Made by a program: the position numbers and the translations under genes
Part shown: positions 1 through 9,889 of the stretch, piece after piece
Layout: each line of letters opens with the position of its first letter
How positions within the stretch are numbered: position 1 is the stretch's first letter
From: a virus
Reading direction: 5' to 3' (one strand)
DNA: 35,496 nucleotides
IMG/VR virus record: IMGVR_UViG_3300035070_000839
Coordinates: 1-35,496 of that record
The notes under the pieces: generated by a model
Databases searched by the model: none
Seen by the model: the letters and a program-made list of their open reading frames with translations, nothing else
Told to the model about the DNA's origin: nothing

Positions 1-153
1 CACGACCTTATAGTAAAAAGGGCAGCTTACTATACTTTACTTACACGTTCTGACCCACAATTAGCACAAGTATACTTACAAGAGTACAGCTTTGGCTTAC
101 AAAGAATGAGAACCGATTTGCTTAACCGTAAAAATTATATGTTTGCAGTCTAA
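1..153 (+). CDS. C-terminal end of probable head-tail adaptor (tail tubular A-like) protein, partial
   Basis: The gene enters from the left edge. Fifty codons in frame 1 end at TAA 151-153. The visible tail is helical, with the pattern RAAYYTLL, then LAQVYLQEY, then LQRMRTDLL. This resembles the C-terminal helix of podovirus head-tail adaptor (gp11/tail tubular A-like) proteins. The stop overlaps the next start (TAATG), so the two genes are translationally coupled. Its place directly before a tail nozzle-like protein supports the adaptor reading. Only the last 50 residues are visible, so the family call is an inference. Confidence 0.5.
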   Translation, partial: HDLIVKRAAYYTLLTRSDPQLAQVYLQEYSFGLQRMRTDLLNRKNYMFAV

Positions 154-1679
154 TGGCAGATATGTTGAACCCATTTGTAGTTAACTTTAGAGGCGGTTTA
201 GTCTTAAACAAGTCACAGTTTGAGATGGAGCCAGGAGAAGCTATGGAGTTAAGAAACTTTGAACCTGATATTGGCGGTGGGTATAGACGCATTTCAGGTT
301 TTACTAAGTTTAATACAAACGAAATCACATCTGGAAGCACTACAGGTGCCATACTTATGTCTGCTGTATATAAAGATCAAATTATAGCTGCTAGAGGTAC
401 AGAAGTATTTAAAGTACCTACATCTAATGGTTCTGTAACACAAATAGATTCAAGTAGAACTAGTGCAGGTAGATATGATTTTGATACTTACAATATGGAT
501 GGTACAGATAAAATAATATGGGCTGATGGTGCTAACAATGCATCTTCTTACAACGACAGTTCAGTAACAGATATAAATGGCACAGGAGCACCTGCTAACC
601 CTAAGTTTGTAAAAATATTTAGAAACCATGCTTTCTATGCAGGCATGTCTTCTACACCACAAAAAGTAATATTTTCTGCTCCATATGCAGAAGGAGAGTT
701 TAGTGCTGCTAAAGGTGCAGGCTCTATATCTGTAACAGGTAATATAACAGGATTAAAAGTATTTAGGGAACAACTTTACATATTCTGTGATAACGCAATA
801 TTTAGATTGGTAGGAAACAGTATATCAGACTTTCAAATGCAACCAGTTACAACTAATGTAGGATGTATTGCACCACAAAGCATACAAGAGGTAGGCGGTG
901 ACTTAGTATTTTTAGCTGCTGATGGTTTAAGAACAGTTGCAGGTACAGAAAAAATTGGTGACGTAGAATTAGGTGTTATATCTAGACCTATACAAAGAAG
1001 ATTTACAGAATTAAATTATAACACCGTAGCAGATAAAATAAGTTCTGTAGTTATAAAAGCTAAAACACAATATAGAATATTTTTTGCAGATCAAGGTTCT
1101 GAAGCAGACTGTAAAGGAATTATAGCTGTATTTAAAGGTGATAGGTGGGAGTATTCTGATATAAGAGGGATAAAACCTAACTGTGCAGATAGTGGTTATA
1201 TAAGTGATGTAGAAACTACAGTTCATGGTGGTTATGATGGTTATATATACAAACAAGAATCTGGTAGTACTTTTACAAACGCTTCTGATGATACAATAAG
1301 TTTAGAGGCTAGATTTAAATCAGCACACTTAACTATGGGTGACCCTGGTATTAGAAAAAGATTTCATAGGGTAATATTAAACTATAGACCAGAAGGTGAA
1401 CTAACTACTAATTTAGGTTTAGAATATGATTTTGGTTCAACAGATGTACTAAACCCAAACAGTATACCATTTACAGAAGTTGCAGATTTAGCTTTATATG
1501 GTACATCGACATATGGTAGTTCAATATATGGTGGTGCAGAATTTATACTAGTTAGACAACCTATAACAGGTTCAGGATTTGCGGTAGCAGTCCAATTTAC
1601 AGAAAAACAAAATGAAACATCAGCACCTTATTCATTAAGAGGTTTTAGTTTAGAATTTGCAGCAGCAGGTAGGAGATAA
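153..1679 (+). CDS. Tail nozzle / DNA-stabilisation-like structural protein (508 aa)
   Basis: This is a virion protein expected at the tail base, between the adaptor and the fibre. The N-terminus (NFRGGLVLNKSQFEMEPGEA, then RNFEPDIGGGYRRISG) is typical of beta-rich tail proteins found in marine podoviruses. The body alternates short beta strands with Gly/Asp turns, suggesting a propeller-like nozzle. The length (508 aa) is close to P22 gp10-type stabilisation proteins and shorter than T7 gp12. The ATG overlaps the upstream stop, and the fibre gene follows after 3 bp with its ribosome binding site inside this gene's end. No catalytic motif is visible. The role rests on position and general character, not on a specific motif. 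Confidence 0.6.
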   Translation: MADMLNPFVVNFRGGLVLNKSQFEMEPGEAMELRNFEPDIGGGYRRISGFTKFNTNEITSGSTTGAILMSAVYKDQIIAARGTEVFKVPTSNGSVTQIDSSRTSAGRYDFDTYNMDGTDKIIWADGANNASSYNDSSVTDINGTGAPANPKFVKIFRNHAFYAGMSSTPQKVIFSAPYAEGEFSAAKGAGSISVTGNITGLKVFREQLYIFCDNAIFRLVGNSISDFQMQPVTTNVGCIAPQSIQEVGGDLVFLAADGLRTVAGTEKIGDVELGVISRPIQRRFTELNYNTVADKISSVVIKAKTQYRIFFADQGSEADCKGIIAVFKGDRWEYSDIRGIKPNCADSGYISDVETTVHGGYDGYIYKQESGSTFTNASDDTISLEARFKSAHLTMGDPGIRKRFHRVILNYRPEGELTTNLGLEYDFGSTDVLNPNSIPFTEVADLALYGTSTYGSSIYGGAEFILVRQPITGSGFAVAVQFTEKQNETSAPYSLRGFSLEFAAAGRR

Positions 1680-1682
1680 GCA

Positions 1683-4600
1683 ATGGCAGGTTATTCAGCA
1701 AGACAATCGACTTTTACGACAGGGGATACTATTACAGCAGCTCATAGTAACAATGAGTTTAATGCTATATTAGCAGCCTTTCATGTAAGTACAGGTCATA
1801 AACATGATGGTAGCACAGCAGGTGATGGTGGTCCAATATCTACATTATTTAGCAATGCTATTAGTATGGGTACAGGTGCAGATACCGATATAGCTCTTAC
1901 ATTTAATGCCAATACAAATGATGGTGTTATAACATGGATGGAAGATGAAGATTACTTCCAGTTTTCAGATGACTTATTAATTAGTAGTACTGAAAAAATA
2001 CAATTTAGAGATACTGCAATATACATTAACTCTTCTGCTGATGGACAATTAGATTTAGTTGCTGATACAGAGATACAGATAGCTGCTACTACCATTGATA
2101 TAAACGGTAATGTAGATATATCAGGTTCTTTAACTTTAGGTGGAACTGCTATAACGTCTACCGCAACAGAACTAAATATTATGGATGGTGGAACTTCTGC
2201 TACTAGCACTACTGTAGCCGATGCCGATAGAGTAGTATATAATGATGCAGGAACTATGAGACAAGTTGCTGTTACTGACTTAGATACTTATTTTTCTGCT
2301 ACATCAAAAACTTTAACAAACAAAACACTTACAAGTCCTGTATTAAACACAGGCGTTTCAGGTACTGCTGTATTAGACGAAGACAATATGGCTTCCGATT
2401 CTGCTACTCAGTTAGCAACACAACAATCAATTAAAGCATATGTAGATTCTTCTATAACTGCAGAAGATTTAGATATTACTTCTGATAGTGGTACTATAGC
2501 TATTGATTTAGATTCTGAAACACTTACTATTGCAGGCGGTACAGGTTTAACTTCTAGTGCTACTTCTAATACTGTAACTTTAGCAATAGACAGTACTGTA
2601 GCTACACTTACAGGCTCACAGACTTTAACAAACAAAACACTTACTAGTCCAGTTTTAAACACTGGAGTATCTGGTACTGCTGTATTAGATGAAGATAATT
2701 TAGCTTCCAATTCTGCTACTAAGTTAGCTACACAACAATCTATTAAAGCATATGTAGATGGTCAAGTAAGTGGTGTAAGTAGTACATGGACACTTGAAGA
2801 TGATGACGGTACTGAAGTAGGAGTAGCTTCTGGTAAAGAAGTTAAATTTATTGGTTCTGGTATTACAACAAACTGGACAGACACAGATAATGGTACGGAT
2901 GCTGATCCCTATGATATGACATTTACTGTAGATGCCGCACAAACAGGTATTACTTCTATATTAGCTACCGACCTTAAAATTGGTGAAGATAACGAAACTA
3001 AAATAGATTTTGAAACAGCTAACGAAATACATTTTTATGCTAATAACACAGAACAAGTATATTTAGCTGATAATATATTTGGACCACAATCAGATAGTGA
3101 TGTAGATTTAGGTACAACAGGTGTAAGATGGAAAGATGCTTTTGTAGACACCCTTACTACCACAGCTAATATAACTGTAGGTGGTGATCTTACTGTAAAT
3201 GGTACGACAACAACTGTAAATTCTACTACAGTAACTATAGACGATCCTGTCTTTACACTAGGTGGAGATTCAGCCCCAGGTTCTGATGATAACAAAGATA
3301 GAGGTATTGAATTTAGGTGGCACAATGGTTCAGCAGCTAAAGTAGGTTTCTTTGGGTATGATGACAACGCAGCAGCATTTACATTTATACCAGATGCTAC
3401 AAACTCTTCAGAAGTATTTAGCGGTTCTGTAGGTAATGCTATATTTAATAATGTTACAGGTACTTTACAAACTGCTGCACAAACAAATATAACTTCTGTA
3501 GGTGCTTTAGATGGTGGTTCTATTACTTCAGGATTTGGCACTATAGATACAGGCTCTTCTAACATAACAACAACAGGTTTAATATCTGGCGGCTCTTTAG
3601 ATATAGATAATGTATTAATTAATGGAACAACTATAGGTCACACAGATGACACAGACCTAATGACATTATCTAATGGTGGTTTAGTAATAGCAGGAACTTT
3701 AGAAGCTACAGGAAATATAACAGGTACTTTAGCTACAGCAGCACAGACAAATATAACTTCTGTGGGTGCTTTAGATGCAGGTTCTATTACATCTAATTTT
3801 GGTGCTATTAATGTTGGCTCTTCTGCTATTACTACTTCAGGTACAGTTACTGGTGGAACTTTAGCAGGAACACTGTCTACTGCAGCACAAACTAATGTTA
3901 CATCTACAGGAGCACTAGATGGTGGTTCTATTACTGCAGGGTTTGGTGCTATTGATAATGGTACTTCTGGAATTAGAACAAACACGTTTACAGCAGAAAC
4001 TTCTGTTGTACCAGACGCTTCAGGTGGTGCAGATTTAGGTAGTACATCTCTTGAATGGGGTGACTTATATATTGCCGATGATAAGAAAATTTATCTTGGT
4101 TCAGATCAAGATGTAAGCATAGAATATGACGAAGATGGAAATAATACTACAGCAGTTGTAGCTGCAGGGGGTGTAAGTTTTGCACCTCATGGTACAGGTA
4201 CAGGAAATGGTACAGAATTAAGATTCCAAGAGTTAGCAGCTAATGGTGCAAACTATGTAGGCTTTAAAGCTCCAGATTCTATATCATCTAATGAAGTGTG
4301 GGTGTTACCTAATGCAGACGGTACAGACGGTCAGTTCTTAAAAACAGACGGTTCTAATGCTTTAAGTTGGGGTTCAGTAGCTTCTGCAGGAACTACTACA
4401 CTAGTTGCAGATGGTGCTATAAGTAATGGTCAACCTGTAATAATAACTTCTGCAGGTAAAGCAGCTCAAGTTACAGGAAATGCAGTAAGAATAGGTGGTG
4501 TAGGAAGTGAAACAGTTGTATATCCTACAGGTCAGTTTAATGGTACTGTTAATAATTTGAGTTCTATGGTATATGATCCAGACACAGACAGATTTATATT

Positions 4601-6842
4601 TATGACTGCAGATACTGCGGACCAGTCTCAAACAAGCACTTCTACCCATAATCCTATTTCTAAAGTTCTTACAATAGGTGCAGATAAAAGTATATCACAA
4701 GGAACTGCACAAAGAATGAACGCAAATCTTAATGCAAGCCAAGGAGTAGAAGGTAACGGAACTGCAGGTTGTTTTTCTTCAGGTTATTACGACACAGTAG
4801 TTAATAAAGTATATCAATTTGTATATATGGCAGGTTATGGAGCTGCTGAAAAAGGTGCTTATTACACTTATGGCACAGTAACTGGAGGAACTACTAATAC
4901 TATATCTTGGGAAGATATGGTAAGAGTAAGTCCTGATGCATCGACAGGTCCTACTTCAGGAGATGGTGGACATCATTTTGCAGCAGGCACAGTAAATGGT
5001 GTTAGGTATGGTGTTTGGGCACATAAAAATACTTCAAACCAACATGCTAATAATGGTGATGGTTCTGCTCTTATAGGAGAAATGAATACATCATCAGGTT
5101 CTATAACTTGGAATGATACTGCAATAATAATTGATGATTCACAAAATGGTCGTACATTAGGTATGGATGTAACTTTTGATACTAGTGCAGGTAAATTTTT
5201 AATCCAATACACAAAAGGAGAAGAGACTAGCTCAGCTAGAGATATTCATTTAGTAGTAGCAACACCCTCTGGTACAAGTAGTCAATCTACACTTTCTTTA
5301 GGTACTCCAGTTGAATTAATAAATGTAGGAACTTTTGGAGGAAACGGTAGTCAAACTTTCTTACAGTATGATGAAGAACTTCAAAGAACCGTATGTTTCT
5401 TTATGAATGGTGATACTAGCAGAGTAAATGGATGTGTAATTAGTATAAGTGGAACAACACCCACTGCAACTACTCCTTCACAAATAATAAATGAAGATTG
5501 TACTGAAGGAGGAATTTCCGCTACTAAAAACACAGAATTAAGTACATCTAGTAAAGGAATATATGAAGTTATTTGTAAAACTTCACAAAACGAATTATAT
5601 ATGATTAATGTTGAAGTTACAACTTCTGGTGTTAGTTCCTCTAATACTCTAGGAGCTAGAAAATTTGAAATACCTAATTCATCAGATGCAGATGCCGATC
5701 ATTTTGCTCATCATATTGCACACGGAAGTTCTACAAGTACAGACGCTAGTTGTGGTATTTTAACTACTTTTGGAGATGGTAAAGCAACTGCTTCAGATTA
5801 TGTTGCTAGTTGGGGTAATACAGGAGCAAATCAACAATCAAGACCCACAGCTATATTTAGACAATCTGATATAGCATTTAGTACAAACTTAACTACTGAA
5901 AATTACATAGGCATTGCAGATGCTAATTACTCTGACGGTGCTACTGCTACTATACAAATAGCAGGTAGTATAGATGATGCACAAAGTTCTCTTACTATAG
6001 GTCAAATATATTATGTAAAACCTACAGGTGGCTTAGACAGAGTACAAGGACTTCCTAAAGTTGTTGCAGGTGTAGCAACAAGTGCTTCTACATTAGCTAT
6101 TGCAGGTCCACCTACTGATCCTCAACATGATACTAGAATATATATAGGGTCTAGAGACTTTAGAAGAGAAAAAGATAACAGTGGTAATTCTAATAATGCT
6201 ACAACATTTATGATACCTGCAAATATACCTGCGTCAGAAGTAGTTGCCTATGAAATTGAAATACATAATGTTAGTTGTAATTTAACAACTGATAATATAT
6301 ATGTTTATTGCCAACCTTTAGCTTCTGATGGAAGTACAAGTGTGATGAGTAATACTTGGCATGCAGTTAATTCTTATGTTTTAGGCACAAGCTATAGTAG
6401 CACTGCATATGATTTTACTTCGTCTACTGGTATACCTTGTATGCTAGGAGGTAAAAATTATGGTTTATTTAATAATCAAGAAGACTCTGTTCCACAAATA
6501 GATAATACTACTAATGATACTAGCTCAGGATTATACTCTAAATGTATTTACACACAAAGCAACCGATATGCTAGTTGGAACTGGGATGCTACATACAATG
6601 GTGATGGTGGCACTACTGGTGGACTTGTAAGTCTAGATAAAGGTCATGCATCTACTGATGCAGATGCTTCTACTACTGGATATGCACATGGTTTTAAAAT
6701 ATATGCTGCTGATTCTGGGGGATCTGTACAGAGTAATATAAGTTTTACACAAGGAATAGTAAGTGTATACGCCATAGTAAAATCCGATTTAGATAGATCA
6801 GGTGTTTCTGCTACAGGTGGAAACGAAGACTTTGGTGGTTAA
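1683..6842 (+). CDS. Tail fibre / receptor-binding protein (1719 aa)
   Basis: This is a very long tail fibre, the likely host-recognition protein. The N-terminus (residues 1-60) has the pattern of phage fibre anchor domains, including FHVSTGHKHDGSTAGDGG. A long Thr/Ser/Asp/Gly-rich shaft follows and contains two families of internal repeats: one near residues 210-255 and 314-359, and another near residues 593, 681 and 729. From about residue 940 the composition changes and Trp, Tyr, His and Cys become more common (to 1719), consistent with a globular distal part. The start follows AGGAG with 7-nt spacing. It lies 3 bp after the nozzle-like gene. Repeats of this kind are expected of trimeric beta-structured fibres, but trimerisation is inferred. 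Confidence 0.8.
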   Translation: MAGYSARQSTFTTGDTITAAHSNNEFNAILAAFHVSTGHKHDGSTAGDGGPISTLFSNAISMGTGADTDIALTFNANTNDGVITWMEDEDYFQFSDDLLISSTEKIQFRDTAIYINSSADGQLDLVADTEIQIAATTIDINGNVDISGSLTLGGTAITSTATELNIMDGGTSATSTTVADADRVVYNDAGTMRQVAVTDLDTYFSATSKTLTNKTLTSPVLNTGVSGTAVLDEDNMASDSATQLATQQSIKAYVDSSITAEDLDITSDSGTIAIDLDSETLTIAGGTGLTSSATSNTVTLAIDSTVATLTGSQTLTNKTLTSPVLNTGVSGTAVLDEDNLASNSATKLATQQSIKAYVDGQVSGVSSTWTLEDDDGTEVGVASGKEVKFIGSGITTNWTDTDNGTDADPYDMTFTVDAAQTGITSILATDLKIGEDNETKIDFETANEIHFYANNTEQVYLADNIFGPQSDSDVDLGTTGVRWKDAFVDTLTTTANITVGGDLTVNGTTTTVNSTTVTIDDPVFTLGGDSAPGSDDNKDRGIEFRWHNGSAAKVGFFGYDDNAAAFTFIPDATNSSEVFSGSVGNAIFNNVTGTLQTAAQTNITSVGALDGGSITSGFGTIDTGSSNITTTGLISGGSLDIDNVLINGTTIGHTDDTDLMTLSNGGLVIAGTLEATGNITGTLATAAQTNITSVGALDAGSITSNFGAINVGSSAITTSGTVTGGTLAGTLSTAAQTNVTSTGALDGGSITAGFGAIDNGTSGIRTNTFTAETSVVPDASGGADLGSTSLEWGDLYIADDKKIYLGSDQDVSIEYDEDGNNTTAVVAAGGVSFAPHGTGTGNGTELRFQELAANGANYVGFKAPDSISSNEVWVLPNADGTDGQFLKTDGSNALSWGSVASAGTTTLVADGAISNGQPVIITSAGKAAQVTGNAVRIGGVGSETVVYPTGQFNGTVNNLSSMVYDPDTDRFIFMTADTADQSQTSTSTHNPISKVLTIGADKSISQGTAQRMNANLNASQGVEGNGTAGCFSSGYYDTVVNKVYQFVYMAGYGAAEKGAYYTYGTVTGGTTNTISWEDMVRVSPDASTGPTSGDGGHHFAAGTVNGVRYGVWAHKNTSNQHANNGDGSALIGEMNTSSGSITWNDTAIIIDDSQNGRTLGMDVTFDTSAGKFLIQYTKGEETSSARDIHLVVATPSGTSSQSTLSLGTPVELINVGTFGGNGSQTFLQYDEELQRTVCFFMNGDTSRVNGCVISISGTTPTATTPSQIINEDCTEGGISATKNTELSTSSKGIYEVICKTSQNELYMINVEVTTSGVSSSNTLGARKFEIPNSSDADADHFAHHIAHGSSTSTDASCGILTTFGDGKATASDYVASWGNTGANQQSRPTAIFRQSDIAFSTNLTTENYIGIADANYSDGATATIQIAGSIDDAQSSLTIGQIYYVKPTGGLDRVQGLPKVVAGVATSASTLAIAGPPTDPQHDTRIYIGSRDFRREKDNSGNSNNATTFMIPANIPASEVVAYEIEIHNVSCNLTTDNIYVYCQPLASDGSTSVMSNTWHAVNSYVLGTSYSSTAYDFTSSTGIPCMLGGKNYGLFNNQEDSVPQIDNTTNDTSSGLYSKCIYTQSNRYASWNWDATYNGDGGTTGGLVSLDKGHASTDADASTTGYAHGFKIYAADSGGSVQSNISFTQGIVSVYAIVKSDLDRSGVSATGGNEDFGG
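2311..2447 (+). repeat. Fibre shaft repeat A, copy 1 (137 bp)
   Basis: This copy encodes KTLTNKTLTSPVLNTGVSGT and runs on to ATQQSIKAYVD. It recurs 312 bp downstream (2623-2759) with only scattered, mostly synonymous differences, indicating an internal duplication in the tail fibre gene. Confidence 0.85.
2623..2759 (+). repeat. Fibre shaft repeat A, copy 2 (137 bp)
   Basis: Second copy of the 2311-2447 repeat. The protein copies differ at a few positions, for example DNMASDSATQL against DNLASNSATKL. The synonymous drift suggests an old duplication or selection on the protein. Confidence 0.85.
3461..3990 (+). repeat. Fibre shaft repeat B, three copies
   Basis: Three related segments start near 3461, 3725 and 3869. 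They encode TAAQTNITSVGALDGGSIT, TAAQTNITSVGALDAGSIT and TAAQTNVTSTGALDGGSIT, each followed by a Gly/Ser-rich stretch. Start-to-start distances are 264 and 144 bp, so the intervening sequence varies in length. Confidence 0.8.
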
Positions 6843-6863
6843 TAATATAAATAAGGAGAAAAC

Positions 6864-7034
6864 ATGCCTACTAAACCAACAACCGCAACTGTAAACCAAA
6901 AAATTGATGACCATGTTGACGCTTGTTCAACTAGGTATGAAGCAATAGACCGTAGGCTTTACAGAATTGAAGCAATACTTATAGGGGCTAGTGTCTCTGT
7001 AATAGGATTATTAATTAAAATAATTATAGGCTAG
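6864..7034 (+). CDS. Small membrane protein (56 aa), C-terminal TM segment
   Basis: Reading from ATG 6864 gives 56 codons ending at TAG 7032-7034. A strong ribosome binding site (AAGGAG) sits 6 nt upstream. The N-terminal half is polar and helical (NQKIDDHVDACSTRYEAIDR). The C-terminal 20 residues are a hydrophobic helix (IEAILIGASVSVIGLLIKII). This layout resembles XhlA-type small phage membrane proteins. It lies between the fibre and a large virion gene, away from the other small membrane proteins at 20787-21385. The function is not recognised; a lysis or virion-membrane role is speculative. Confidence 0.75.
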   Translation: MPTKPTTATVNQKIDDHVDACSTRYEAIDRRLYRIEAILIGASVSVIGLLIKIIIG

Positions 7035-7045
7035 AGGGAAGAAGG

Positions 7046-9880
7046 ATGCCAAAGAAACCGTTGACAGATAAAGAAATACAAAACAGGCTAGAGGCTTTGG
7101 AAAGAAAAGGCATGCAAGATGGTGGTGAAATAGATGCTTTTGGAAGCACTAAAACATATACTGATATGTTTGGTAGAACTATAGGCAACAAAGATAGGGC
7201 TCAAGTAGATTTATCAAAAACTACACAAACAGCCGCACCAGATGGTACTTTTGTTAGAACATACTTTGATTATGATGGTAATCAAATTGGAGGTAGGGCT
7301 TCTGAAGTTGAAAGTCTAGGTGGAACAGAAACAAAAGAAGGCGAAACTCTTTTAGAAACAGACATAGATAGAACTCCTACATTTGAAAATATAAGTTCTA
7401 CACAAACACAAGATACTAATCCTTTTTCTTCTACTTATTTTCAAAAACAAGATAGAAAAATTGTACACTATGTTATATTTAACCCTGATAGTAAAAACCA
7501 AAAATATTATAGAAAAGAAGCATACGAAGGTGATGCACCTCCTGCAGGATATGTAGCAGGACCTTTTCCAGACGCTGCTTCTGCTACTGCTGCAGCTAAT
7601 GCTCTCATAGAACAATCAAAAAATAATGAAGGTGGGGACTCTGGTGGAGGCTCAGGCGGAGGCTCTGGTGGAGGTAGTGGGGGCAATGCTGATAGTAGAT
7701 TTACTGACGTTACAAACGAAGTAGCTTACCAAGCAGGTCTTACAGGTGTAGACCCTGTATTAAAACCAGGAGAACAAGTTACCCCTATACAACAAAACAT
7801 ACAGGCAGGAGAATTAGAAACTTCTATAGGTGCACAAGTTTCTGGAGATGTCACTGCAGATGCCACACAAATAACTGCAGAACAAATGAAAAAGTTAGAA
7901 GTTCAGGGTTATACTGATCCTTCCTCTGCAAATACTGTAGAAGCTTCAATTAAAGCTAGTGAAGCTGCAAAACAGTTAGCACTATCTGCACAAACAACAA
8001 ATGCACTTACAGGCTCTGCTACTGGTGCAACAGGAACTTTAAGTAATACTGCTATTGCATCATTAGGTCCACAAGTAGACAGTATAGATATTAAAAAAGC
8101 TGAAGGAACTTTTGAAACTCCTGGCTTAGAAGGGGTAACAGCAAGTACCATACCTTCTGCAAACCTTGTACAAACAGATTACAATGTTGCAACTGCTGCT
8201 GCTAAAAGAGAAGTACAGGCAGATGAGTTAGCCACTGCTGCAACTTTAGGACAAAATGTTGCACAAAGTGAAGCTCAAATACAATCAGAGTTAAACAATA
8301 AAGCATTAATGCAAGCTCAACAGACTACTGCTGCAGAAGAAGCAGGACTACCTGCTGTTGCTGCTGAACAGGCTATAGCAGATGTTCCTAAAGAAGCAAC
8401 TGTACAAGGTCAACTAGAAAATTTAATGGGGCAATTTGCAGGCGGTAAGACTCCTGCTTTTGCTGCTGCTGCTATAAGAAATGCAGAAGCTACTATGGCT
8501 GCTAGAGGTTTATCTGCAAGCTCTATGGCAGGTGCTGCAATTATGCAAGCTGCAATGGAAGCGTCTATTCCAGTAGCTGCACAAGATGCACAAATGTTTG
8601 CACAAATTAATCTAACTAATCTATCTAATAAACAACAAGTAGCTTTAGCTAATCAGGCTTCTGCTCAAAACATTGTATTGTCAAATTTAAATAATAGACA
8701 ACAGGCAGCTTTAGCAAATTCTACTAATGCTTTTAAATTACAATCAGATTCTTTGTCTAATATGCAACAAGCCGCTTTAGCAAATGCACAACTAAAAGCT
8801 GCTGTACAAGGACAGGAACTTACTAACAAACAACAAACTAATCTTACTAATGCTGCTAGATATGCTGAGGTAAATGGCATTAATCTAAGCAATGAACAAC
8901 AAACATCTTTAGCAAATAGTGCAGCAAATACTCAAGTAGCTTTAACTAATTTAAGCAATGGACAACAGACAGCTTTAGCAAATGCTCAAGTAGAGGCTGC
9001 TATTAGAGGACAAGAACTTACAAATGGTCAACAAGCTGCAGTAATAAATGCCGCAAGAATAGCAGAAATAAACAATTTAAAATTTACAGAAGAACAGCAA
9101 CGTAATTTAAATGAATCTAAAATAATGGAAAACATGACGTTAACAAACATGGATGCAGAAATGAAAGTAGCACTACAAAATGCTGCAACTTATGCAAATA
9201 TGGATTTAACTAATTTAAATAACAAACAACAAGCTCTTGTACAAAATGCTCAATCTTTTTTACAATTAGATATGGCTAACCTTACAAATAAACAACAAGC
9301 CGAAGTGTTAAAATTTCAAGCTAAAACTCAAGCACTATTTTCAGATCAAGCAGCAGACAATGCTAGACTGCAATTTAATGCACAATCAGAAAATCAAGTA
9401 GAACAGTTTTTTGCACAGCTAGGAGCACAGACTGCACAACAAAATGCAAATAGAGTTAGAGGTATGCTTGAGTTTAATGTTAATGAAGAAAACGCTATTG
9501 CTAAATTTAATTCATCTTTAACTGATGCTAGAGAAAAATTTAACGCTACTATGGTTAAAGAAATTAATCAATCTAATGCAGCTTGGCGTAGGCAATTAAA
9601 TACACAAAACACTGTTGCTCAAAATGAAGCAAACAGAATAAATGCCTTAAATACATTGCAAACTAGCCAAGCAGGTTTAAACAAAATTTGGCAACAATAT
9701 AGAGACGAAGCTAGTTGGTTAGTGCAACAACAATTTAATCAAGATCAGTATGTACATGAATTAGCAAAGATAGCTCTAAGTGGTGATGTAAACAGAGCTT
9801 TATTTAATGCTGAAGTTAAAAATGATGCTTGGTCTGCTATAGGTGGTCGAGTAGCAGATTGGGTATTCGATAAAATATAG
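7046..9880 (+). CDS. Large Ala/Gln/Asn-rich virion protein with 22-residue repeats (944 aa)
   Basis: This is probably a structural or internal virion protein, judged from its size and its place between fibre and other late genes. Residues 1-190 look globular. Residues of about 198-214 form a Gly/Ser linker of repeated GGGS. Residues 215-520 are Ala/Thr/Gln-rich. Residues 527-768 hold eleven tandem 22-residue units of the form (S/T/N)NxQQxxLxNxxxxxxxxxxxL, with exact register and no insertions. The C-terminal 170 residues are helical and richer in aromatics (WRRQLNTQN, WQQYRDEASWL). No enzyme motif is visible. The periodicity suggests a long alpha-helical rod or coiled coil. A GAAGG motif lies directly before the ATG, with GAGGG further upstream. 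Confidence 0.75.
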   Translation: MPKKPLTDKEIQNRLEALERKGMQDGGEIDAFGSTKTYTDMFGRTIGNKDRAQVDLSKTTQTAAPDGTFVRTYFDYDGNQIGGRASEVESLGGTETKEGETLLETDIDRTPTFENISSTQTQDTNPFSSTYFQKQDRKIVHYVIFNPDSKNQKYYRKEAYEGDAPPAGYVAGPFPDAASATAAANALIEQSKNNEGGDSGGGSGGGSGGGSGGNADSRFTDVTNEVAYQAGLTGVDPVLKPGEQVTPIQQNIQAGELETSIGAQVSGDVTADATQITAEQMKKLEVQGYTDPSSANTVEASIKASEAAKQLALSAQTTNALTGSATGATGTLSNTAIASLGPQVDSIDIKKAEGTFETPGLEGVTASTIPSANLVQTDYNVATAAAKREVQADELATAATLGQNVAQSEAQIQSELNNKALMQAQQTTAAEEAGLPAVAAEQAIADVPKEATVQGQLENLMGQFAGGKTPAFAAAAIRNAEATMAARGLSASSMAGAAIMQAAMEASIPVAAQDAQMFAQINLTNLSNKQQVALANQASAQNIVLSNLNNRQQAALANSTNAFKLQSDSLSNMQQAALANAQLKAAVQGQELTNKQQTNLTNAARYAEVNGINLSNEQQTSLANSAANTQVALTNLSNGQQTALANAQVEAAIRGQELTNGQQAAVINAARIAEINNLKFTEEQQRNLNESKIMENMTLTNMDAEMKVALQNAATYANMDLTNLNNKQQALVQNAQSFLQLDMANLTNKQQAEVLKFQAKTQALFSDQAADNARLQFNAQSENQVEQFFAQLGAQTAQQNANRVRGMLEFNVNEENAIAKFNSSLTDAREKFNATMVKEINQSNAAWRRQLNTQNTVAQNEANRINALNTLQTSQAGLNKIWQQYRDEASWLVQQQFNQDQYVHELAKIALSGDVNRALFNAEVKNDAWSAIGGRVADWVFDKI
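8624..9349 (+). repeat. Eleven tandem 66-bp (22-codon) repeats
   Basis: Each unit begins at an Asn-x-Gln-Gln-like core: SNKQQ, NNRQQ, SNMQQ, TNKQQ, SNEQQ, SNGQQ, TNGQQ, TEEQQ, DAEMK, NNKQQ, TNKQQ. The cores are exactly 22 codons apart. Nucleotide divergence is substantial while the protein pattern and length are kept, so the repeat is maintained by selection on the protein. Twenty-two residues equals two hendecads, a period expected for a right-handed helical coil. Confidence 0.9.
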
Positions 9881-9889
9881 GAGGATATT

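Noticed and set aside
3035-3985. Long - strand open frames within the tail fibre gene
   Set aside because: They are antisense shadows of a biased Thr/Ser/Asp composition, without ribosome sites or sensible proteins.
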